From Phylloscopus collybita (Eukaryota; Chordata; Aves; Passeriformes; Phylloscopidae): 64,000 nucleotides of DNA. The notes beneath the pieces were generated by a model, which worked only from the letters and a program-made list of their open reading frames with translations, had not been told where the DNA came from and did not search any database. Shown piece by piece: positions 56,244 through 64,000 of the stretch. The position numbers were made by a program, and so were the translations under genes. Location of the stretch: the NCBI GenBank assembly GCA_027886175.1, contig JAJNNQ010000077.1, positions 2,790,001 to 2,854,000 of the forward strand, given 5' to 3'. Position 1 is the stretch's first letter. Each line of letters starts with the position of its first letter.

Positions 56244-57439
56244 AATGGAACCAAGGATCCATTATTCTACAGCAGCGCCTCATGGAACCAAGGGGCCATT
56301 GTGACACTGTGGGGCATAATGGAGTCAAGGACACCGTTGATACTGAAAACCACTGGATAGAAACTTTTGAACACACTTTTGAGTATTTGAGAGCAGGTAT
56401 TCTTTATTACAGCGTGCTGGTCACTTGGGCAATCATTCCTCCATTTGAGTGCACTGAGCATCAAATGAACAGAGTTTTGATCACACACACTGATTATGCA
56501 TTCATTAGCTATCCCCACTTCCTTTGAATTTACTTGACATAGTTGCACCCCTTCTCACAAGTTCTTATCTGGTTCTTTGGGGTCTGTCTTCAACATCCAG
56601 TGTCCTTTCTAGGTGGCTATTCCTTGACTCCCACTTTTGAATATGGGCAATAGTATTGTTTTGCAAACCTTCTGTTTTGTCAGCCTTGTAGACCTGAGCT
56701 GATATTTTTCTTGCATTTTGAATGACTTCTGTTTGGGGGAGTTACATCCTTGATCCATTTCTCCAAGGCTGTTCTGTTCTACTGTCCTTGATAAGAGTAA
56801 ATGTTGTTCTGTTCTCCTGTGCTTGTCACAGCACTCGCCCCACCTGAGGCGTGTCTGCAACCCCCCAACCTATGGGCTTGGGGTGGGCAAGTGTTCCTGA
56901 GGGAACAGGGATGGGACAGCTGGGCTGGACTGACCCAAGGGTGTTCCATTGCTTGTCACACCATGATCAACAATGAACTGCAGGAAGCAGGAGGGGGCAA
57001 GGGGGGTAGGGGATTAATTACTTTTTGGAGATATTTTTCTTTGAAAACATCACCATCACATAAAGAATCCTCTCCTGCCATAAGGTGATTAAACATTTTC
57101 TGCTGATAGGAGACTTCCTGTGGATTTGCTTTTTCTTGTGTTTGTGGCCTCTGCTTTTTGTTTTTCATTTGTTTGTCGGGGGGTTGTGTTTTGTGGGTAG
57201 TTCTTTCTTTGAGTTCTTTTGTTTTGTTTTGTTTTGTTTTGTTGTTGCTTTTGGGTTTTTCCTTTTGAACTGCCTTTCTTCTGATGCATAAGACTTTTCT
57301 TCCTTTTCTCATGACTTGGTTTGGCACATGATGGCAAGACAAACTGCCTCAACTCAGTCATCTTGCCCATAGGAAAGAAAAGCACAATTATGTCCAATTA
57401 TATTTTGTAGTCACCATCAACTGGATGAGTTTGGTCACA
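56244..57439 (+). other. LTR-fragment region, unit 3
   Basis: Paralogue of 15,152-16,330. It contains minisatellite remnants, a possible ERVK-like piece (56,390-56,640, minus) and an ERVL-like piece (56,870-57,340) with six GTTTT-type units at about 57,217-57,246. No gene. Confidence 0.4.
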
Positions 57440-57975
57440 GACGCCCTACAATTTGGCAAAATCCACAAAGGAATTAAAAATGCATTTGATGCCATTGTAG
57501 AGATAATAGAAATGTTCCCCAGTGGTGGTCAAGGGCTGGTCACTGAGGGATGTCACCAGGCAGTGGCTGCCAGGAGGACTCTGTTCCATGGATGACATTT
57601 GACCCTCACTGTTCAGCCAAATTCCCACCCAGCCCATGTTCCATCTCTTCAGCCAAGCTCTCTCCAGTCTGGCTCTGAGGAGACCACAGCAGACCGTGTC
57701 ACAGGCCTGGCTAAAATCTGGGCACACAACATCCCCTTCTTTTCCCTCCCACCTGGGTTCTGCAATCCCTGCCTTGTCCTGCCAGTGCCTGGAATGGCTG
57801 CAGGAGGATTTGCCACATCCCCTTCCCTGCTGAGCCTGACCAGGCTGGGACTCTCCCAAATCCCCTCCCTGCTCTGTTTGCAAACTGGCTCCATGTCTGC
57901 CTTTCCCAGGTTCCCAGGACCCTCTGGGATGGCCCTGCCGTTTCCAAGGGGTTTGAGAGAGCTCTCCCAGTGACA
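57440..57975 (-). repeat. CR1-like LINE fragment (RT region), unit 3
   Basis: Paralogue of 16,330-16,870. The minus strand reads PDFSQACDTVCCGLLRAR and YNGIKCIFNSFVDFAKL. Confidence 0.65.
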
Positions 57976-58734
57976 CTGCCCAGCCTTCTCAACAGCCCTG
58001 ACACCAAAGGCCTTTTCCACATCCCTCAGTTCCAGGTCAGTGCCCAGAACACAGCACAGCCCTGTCCAGATCCTCAGGGTGGTTCAGAAGGGAGGCAGCT
58101 GTGAATTCTCCCCACACACCCCCAACCCAATGGTCTCTCTGGGCAGTCCTTGCCTGTGCTGAGCAGTTTCCCTTGAGCCTGCCTGCCCTGGATGTTTCTC
58201 TCTGCAGTCCCAAGCACAGCCCAGTCAAGAATTCAGGTGGTTTTCCCAGAGGATTTCACTTTCAGAGTGAAGTGGCCTCAAGGCCCTGTTTGTACCTCTG
58301 GAATTGTGCCAGCCCTGAGTGCTGCTGATGGTGTTTGTGCTCACTCTGCTTCATCTCCCCACACACACACACACAGGATGAACTGCTGAAATCTCCTCAG
58401 TACAGAGCAAACAGGCACTGCTGACCTGGTCCCTTGGTGTCCCTCCATGCAGGGACAAACAACCTCCTGCAGGTGTGGGGAGAGGCCTGTGCTGGCCATG
58501 GTGGTTGCAGGGGCTGGTGTGGGACAATTGCCCTGGGGCACCTTCCCAGGCTGTCCCCAGAAGAGAGACACAGCCCAGGCCCTGCTCTGCTGCTCCCTCA
58601 GGTCCATGCCAGGAGCTCTGGCTATGCCAGGACACTGCTGGGTGCCCCCCTGCACACTCCCCCTCTGCCCCTGGGCACTGGGCTTTGCTTTGCCAGGGCA
58701 TTCCTGGAGCACCTTGCTGAGAGCAGCTGTGCAG
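57976..58734 (+). other. Spacer and inversion breakpoint region
   Basis: Matches 16,871-17,469 until 58,579 (ACACAGCCCAG). The next roughly 150 bp has no counterpart in this window. From about 58,735 the sequence is the reverse complement of 21,860 downward. Confidence 0.7.
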
Positions 58735-59214
58735 GGAGAGCAAAGCCTTGCTGGGCTGCCCTCAGGAGATGATGCCCTTTGCTGCTGGAGCTGCTGTGCT
58801 GGAGCCCAGCTGTGTCCCAGCAGTGCCCATGGCCTGGCCCTGCCTGTGCTCACAGCACGCACATGCAGCAGGACAGTGACCAAGCTGCCACAGCCCTGCG
58901 GCCTTCCAGCCACAGAAGGGCTGGGAAGGAGAGGCTGCAGTTGGGAAGAGCAGCTGTGGGAAGAGCCAGGGCCATTGTCCCTGGCTGTGCTGCTGGGCTG
59001 GGAGTCTCTGCCCTGCACCTCTGCTCACAGGCACTGGCCCTGCAGAGACAGAGAGGGGCTGAGGGAACATCTTGGGCACCCAGGGCAGAGCAGGACACTT
59101 TATTTTCCAGAAATGCAGAGTGATCAGGGCTCCTTACTGTCTGTGCTTAACACAGGCACGGTACATACTGGTGTAGCAATACTGGGACTAATTGCACCCC
59201 TTTATGGAAAATGT

Positions 59215-59350
59215 TAGAAGAAGAAAAAGCAAAAGCAAAAGCAAAAGCAAAAGCAAAAGCAAAAGAAAAAGAAAAAGAAAAAGAAAAAGAAAAAGAAAAA
59301 AGAAAAAGAGAAAAAGAAGCAAGACAAGGAAAAGGAGAAAATAAAAAAAA
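59215..59350 (+). repeat. Purine-rich AAAAGC/AAAAAG microsatellite
   Basis: Inverted counterpart of the pyrimidine tract at 20,931-21,372, here AAAAGC units (59,225-59,262) then AAAAAG units, with a different motif and only about 135 bp. Confidence 0.9.
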
Positions 59351-59449
59351 AAGTACAGTAAATAGAAAAATAAACAAGACACATGGCACAAAGAAGTCTT
59401 GGCCCGGAATGAGTTCCATTCTGAATGCTGTGCACAAACAAAGAGGCAC

Positions 59450-59592
59450 CTGATTGTTTCTGAAAAGCACAGAGTGGTCACATTCCTCAGGGCATCCTCC
59501 AGCTCCTGGTTCCTCAGGCTGTGGATGAGGGGGTTCAGGGTTGGAGGCAGCAGCCAGCACAGAAGTGACAGTGCCAGAGCCAGGGATGGGCA
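59450..59592 (-). pseudogene. Olfactory receptor TM7 relic, inverted copy B3
   Basis: On the minus strand it encodes the same PPTLNPLIHSLRNQELEDAL segment as the B1 and B2 relics. The following codons differ slightly (ALRNVTTLCFSE). Not a functional gene. Confidence 0.8.
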
Positions 59593-60824
59593 CCAGGCTG
59601 GCACAGGTGACCTTGAGGCTCTGCAGGGCTCAGGCCCAGGGGCTGTGCCAGAGTCAGGGCTGAGCTGACACTCTGTGGGCTGGGGCAGAGCCCAGGCAGA
59701 AATGAGCCCTGAGCCAGCAGCTCTGCACTGGTGGCCACCAGGCCCGGTGGCCAAGGGAGGCTTCTGGCCATGGCCTGGAAGCAGCTGCTGCTGCCCAGGG
59801 GCCTTTGGTGCCTCAGGCTCTCCCTGGCACAGCTCCCAGCACGGCACTCTGCACTTGTGCCCGGGCCCTTACCTCTGCTGGGGCTGGCCTGGGGCTTTTC
59901 CTGCAGCAGGATCTGCCCTGGTCCTGGCACAGGAAAGGCAGTTCCTGCTGGAGCAGGAGGCTCTGCCTGCAATGGGCTCAAACAGCTCCAACAAGGCCCT
60001 GTTTGCAAAGTCCCCAGTGGGAAATGAAGAAGGGGATCATGCTGCTTTGGGGGTGAAGAATGCTGAAAGCAGCCTGACTCCTCCATCCCAAAGTTCCACA
60101 TGCTGAGAGGGAGCTGAAGCTGTGGCAGAGCTGCTCAAATCCCCAGAGAAAGCAACAACCCAGTGACACCACTGAGAGCTTCTGCAGAGCTGCTGAGCTG
60201 ACCCAGCCTGGGCACATCTGACTGACAGGGCAGCACTTCAGACTAGAAAAGCCCCATCCCAAATTTTAACTGCAGCATCTACTGACATTTCCCTTCTTGT
60301 GGGGGTGTGCAGATTCCTCTCTGGAGTGGGGACACCCCTCAAGGTCACTGCCTGAGGTTGAGCTAAAAAGATTTGCCCACGGTTGTTGGTCTGGGGGCGT
60401 GACACCCATCTCTGGTTAATAACTGCTTTTGCTTTAATACAATTGCCTCAAAATTGCTTCCTAGGGTACTATCTTAAAATAGATGTTACAGCTCCTATAC
60501 TGTAGAGAAAATCGTTCTGATTAAGATCTTTTTGCCTAATCATGATCATAGTCAGTCATATCTATATGTACATAAATACTTCTGGTTTGGCATCCTTAAT
60601 GTTGTGGTATAAAGTTGTACCAAGATTCAATTCCACCAGTATAATCCTTTAGGCATAAGTCCTTGAGAAAGTCTGGGGCTGGGATTGGATCCAGGCACTG
60701 CCAGTATCCTCTCAGAGAAGGAGTTTAGAAAGCCTGGGGATCCTGGTTTGGGTCCTTTGTGAACCTCATGACCCAACAGGAGCTTCTCTAATAAACTTTG
60801 CCTGAAGCTGCCACTCTGCCCATG

Positions 60825-61250
60825 GCAGGAACCCCTGTGAGTGTCTGTGACATCCCAGCTCTTTGGCAGCCTGGACAGTCCTGGGATGTCCCCATGGAGC
60901 CCCTGTGAGTGTCTCTGACATCCCAGCTCTTTGGCAGCCTGGACACTCCTGGGATGTCCCCATGGAGCACCTGGGAGTGTCTGTGACCTCGCTGTTCTTT
61001 AGGAGCACAGGGATGTCACCACTGGACTCCTGCCACTGCCTGGGACAAATTGGCTCCTTGGCAGGGTACAGACACCTCTGCTGTCACTCTGCAGCCCTGG
61101 GACTGTCACCTCATGACCCTTGGGAAGATTAAGGGTCTCTGGAATGTCATCACAGAGCCCCTGTGACTGAGTGTGACCAAAGAGATCCTCAGGAGCCCAG
61201 AGACCGCTCAGATGCCACCATGGAGCCCCTGCGCCTGCACGTGAGCTCAC
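60825..61250 (-). repeat. 68-bp minisatellite, inverted copy
   Basis: GTGTCTGTGA-type anchors at 60,841, 60,909 and 60,977 keep the 68-bp spacing of 19,273-19,409. Confidence 0.85.
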
Positions 61251-62694
61251 AGCTCTTGAGCAGCTGGAAACCCCTGGAATCTCTTCAATCTGCTCTGCTG
61301 AGGATGGATCCTCAGCAACTTGGAGGTTCCCTGATGAATTTTAGCTCTGCAGAGGCTTGTTCAGTCTTCAGCTCTTGAGTTCAGGAATTCAGTGCCAAAG
61401 GCTCATTAACATTCCAAAGCACTCTAACAAGAAAAACCCCTGGGAATAATTTCAATTCAATTCTTCAATTCTTCTGTGGTTAATTGTGCAGATTTCAGAG
61501 GTGGATTCTAAGAGAATATACTATTTATTTTTTTAAATTAAGATGAGGTTTTTGTTTCTGGGTTTTTTTTTTCTTTTTTGTTCTCTTTAGGTTTTTTTCC
61601 TGTTTACAGATTGATATCAGCAATCTCCTGTTGATATTGATTTCCAACACCTCTTAAGCTGCTCTGAATAGATATGAACATCAAGACCCTTCATGGCTGA
61701 CAATCAATCACACTTTGTCCCCATCCCCACCCCACCATTTCCCTCATCCAGCCCCTGGAACTCAAAGCAGCGTTGTGCAAATCTGAGCTTCCTCCACTCC
61801 AGGCTGCACCTGCAGCTTTCAGCTCCTTGGCACCAACTCCCACCTGCTTTCCTTGCAGAAAGAGCTGCGCGAGACACAGAGGGATGTTCATTCATTGTCA
61901 GCCAACAAAGCCAAGGGAAGGCACAGCTCCATGAAAAACACAAGTCCAGCCAGTGACACAGAGAGAGGGCAAGGTCAGGATTTCTTCTCCTGCCATTGTA
62001 CAGTTCCTGGAAATTCCTGGTCTCTCCTGCTCAAGGGAAAACTTGGGCATTTCTTAGAAGTGCTCCCATGACCCAGCTAATGAAGATGTGCTCATGCACC
62101 TGGCAAGCTGCTGGTCCCCTACAGCCCTGCAGGGCTCCTGTCCCATCTGCTCTGCTCCAATCTAAAACAGGGACCAGCATTGTCCCAGCATCATTAGAGA
62201 GCTGAATTGGAAAGGACCTCAGCAAGTCAGCAGCCCAAGGTGTCAGAAACTGGGTCAGACCAAGTGGTTCAAGGCTTGATTTGGTCTGGATTGGAAAATC
62301 CCAAAGGACAGGGATTAGGGGGCAGCATCTCAGCTGAGCCCATGGGAACAAAGGTTTCCTCCTTTCCTGGCTGAGCCTCCCCTCTTTCACCCTCTGCTCA
62401 TTGTCTTTTGTCTCCCAGCAGGCCGCCGGTTAAGAGCCTGGCTTTGTGTTCTCCAGCACCTCTGAGGCATAGACTTTAAAGAATATAGGATTTTAGGAAA
62501 AGTAAGATTTTTGTTAGAGGTTTAGTTAGAGGTTTTAGTTAAAGAGCCTTGCTGTGGTTGGTGTTAATTAAAAAGCTTTGTAGTTAGTTAAGGAAGACTA
62601 AGCTTGGGTTAACTTTTTCCAAATAACTGATTGCTGGTCAACTTGGTTTGCTGAGCTGTGCTTGCAGCAAAAAATAGGGAAGCTGATAAATAGG

Positions 62695-63335
62695 ATATTT
62701 GGGGGTTTTTAGTTTTTTTTTTCAGGGATTTTTGTGGGGGTTTTTTGGTTTAGTTTTTTTTTTTTAGGGATTTGGGGTTTTTTAGGGATTTTTTCTGGGA
62801 TTTTTTGGGTTTTTTGGGGGGTTTCGGGGGATTTTTTGAGGTTTTTTGGGGGTTTTTGGTGTTTCTAAGGGGATTTTTTAGGGTTTTTAGGTGATTTTTT
62901 GTGGGATTTTTGGGGATTTTTTGTGGGATTTTGGGGATTTTTTGGGGGGTTTTGGGGGTTTTTAAGGGGATTTTTTGTGTTTTTTTTTTTTTTTTTAAAG
63001 AGTATTTGGGGGTTTTGGGGTTTTTTTTCTTGGATGTTTTGGGGGAGATTTGTGGGTTTTGGGGGGATTTTTTGGGGATTTTTTGGGGATTTTTTGGGGT
63101 TTTTTTTCAGGGAATATTTGGGGGTTTTAAGGGGATTTTTTGTGGGTTTTTTGGGGTTTTCTTCTGCGGTCTTTTGGGATTCTTTGGGGATTTTTTCTGG
63201 GATTTTTCGGGGATTTTTGTGGGATTTTTGTGGAATTTTAAAAGGATTTCTGGGTTTTTTTTTTTTTTTTTCCTGGGGTCTTCTGGGTTTTTTTTTTTTT
63301 CAGGGAATATTTGGGGTTTTTAAGGGGATTTTTTG
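62695..63335 (+). repeat. G/T-only low-complexity tract
   Basis: About 640 bp in which runs of 3-6 G alternate with runs of 4-12 T (e.g. TTTTTTGGGGATTTTTTGGG), with only scattered A and C. Open frames of about 150 codons rich in Phe and Gly here are compositional. Confidence 0.9.
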
Positions 63336-63451
63336 TTTTTTTGGGAACTATTCCACATGCTGCCTGGTGCTGCAATAAACACACAATTTATAACTTTAAA
63401 CTGTTAAGAGAGTTTTTTTGGTCCGTCTCAGTTGGACATTTGTATCAGGTG

Positions 63452-63509
63452 GATATTTGTATTTTTAATAACTCACCTCCTGGGGTGAGTTATTAAAAAT
63501 ATGAATATT
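63452..63509. repeat. Near-perfect palindrome
   Basis: Arms 63,460-63,477 and 63,484-63,501 are perfect reverse complements (18 bp: TATTTTTAATAACTCACC) around a 6-base loop TCCTGG. Weaker pairing extends several bases outward. Confidence 0.92.
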
Positions 63510-63542
63510 TTTATTCGTATTTTTATATAAAAATAAGTGCTC

Positions 63543-63740
63543 CTCTGGGGAGGCACTGCCAGGCTGGGATGAGGAGCCCCTCAGCCTTCCCTGCTCAGGG
63601 CTGGACAAGCCCAGCTCCCTCAGCCTCTCCTGACAGCCCAAGGGCTGCAGCCCCACCTTGGAGCCCTTCCCTGACCCTGCTGCAGCTGCCAGACATCTTT
63701 CCTTCCCTGGGCAACCCAATCCAGGCCACAGGGACCTGGA
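63543..63740 (-). repeat. CR1 3'-region fragment, inverted copy
   Basis: Reverse complement of 17,600-17,800. It reads GCCCAGCTCCCTCAGCCTCT on plus, typical of CR1 in antisense. Confidence 0.6.
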
Positions 63741-63886
63741 GAATTCCTGTCCTTGATGTCCTGGTCACACAGCCCAGCCCCTTGTCCCCGTGTCAGGCTC
63801 TGGGGTCGATCCTGTGGAACATCCTTTGGTGGAGGCTTTGGCTCCAGGTGCACTGGGGGGGTACCAGGGGACAGGGAACCCTTCTG

Positions 63887-64000
63887 GGCATGAACAGCAT
63901 TGGAGTTCTTGGGGGAAACTGTGAGGGGGAGCTGGGGCAGAGTGACCAACCCAATGACCTCACACAGCCCTCCTGGGATGTCACACAGCCCCCCATGATG
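63887..64000 (+). other. Unmatched sequence at the window end
   Basis: No counterpart found in the window past the inversion breakpoint. No gene seen. Confidence 0.4.

Larger units (their letters stand above)
62465..63541 (+). mobile_element. 1.08-kb insertion flanked by CCTCTG
   Basis: Absent from the unit-1 counterpart at about 17,800. CCTCTG lies on both sides (62,459-62,464 and 63,542-63,547), consistent with a target duplication. Near the right it has GCAATAAACACAC (polyadenylation signal) and TTTTTTTGGTCCGTCTCAG, resembling the ends of the LTR-like elements at 15,056-15,140. Family unknown. Confidence 0.6.
58735..63886 (-). repeat. Inverted block equivalent to 17,470-21,860
   Basis: Reads as the reverse complement of unit 1 from 21,860 down to 17,470, interrupted by an insertion (62,465-63,541). 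The far end stops at the CCCTTCTGGGC point, i.e. the same unit-1 position (17,470) at which forward homology stopped at 58,579. Confidence 0.88.

Noticed and set aside
62899..63378. 159-codon Phe/Gly-rich frame
   Set aside because: Pure consequence of the G/T tract. Two overlapping frames show the same bias.

Overview
The window looks like accessory DNA from a bird genome, most likely a songbird. The inference rests on three nearly identical single-exon olfactory receptor genes of the bird-expanded OR14-like (gamma-c) type, many CR1 LINE fragments, and gammaretrovirus-, ERVL- and ERVK-like endogenous retrovirus (ERV) remains. There are no bacterial-style operons, no tRNA or rRNA genes that I can see, and no CRISPR array. 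Real protein-coding content is small: three receptor genes (9,325-10,257, 35,823-36,755 and 49,366-50,298, all + strand) plus retroviral open frames.

Layout. 1 to about 5,860 is the 3' part of an old, frameshifted gammaretrovirus-like provirus on the + strand (protease end, RT, RNase H, integrase, env, 3' LTR). From 5,883 the DNA is built from diverged copies of one unit: a 143-bp satellite, about 3 kb of spacer, a receptor gene, a CR1 fragment and a GC-rich tail. I call these A1 (5,883-11,893), A2 (30,446-39,864) and A3 (43,989-53,396). A2 and A3 lie about 13.54 kb apart and are very similar; A1 is more diverged. Between the A copies lie a 37-bp minisatellite (12.2-14.5 kb and 53.7-55.6 kb), LTR fragments, CR1 fragments, and a second module B that carries a relic of the seventh transmembrane segment of another olfactory receptor (20.7, 40.9 and 59.5 kb).

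A young, defective provirus lies on the - strand at 22,087-29,115. Its two LTRs are almost identical, it has a 5-bp target duplication GATGG and a proline-tRNA-like primer site, and its interior is rearranged. The paralogous B module at 41,896 is the uninterrupted empty site. A lone LTR of the same family (39,865-40,570, + strand) sits exactly where A2 is joined to B2, has no matching target duplication, and replaces about 8.5 kb present in unit 1. This suggests LTR-LTR recombination. In unit 3 the stretch equivalent to 17,470-21,860 is inverted in place (58.7-63.9 kb) and carries a 1.08-kb insertion rich in TTTTTTGGGG-like DNA and ending in a sharp palindrome.

Together this reads as a receptor cluster grown by tandem duplication and reshaped by retroviral LTRs, satellites and local inversion. 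Boundaries of repeats were judged by eye and are approximate unless a target duplication or motif fixes them.
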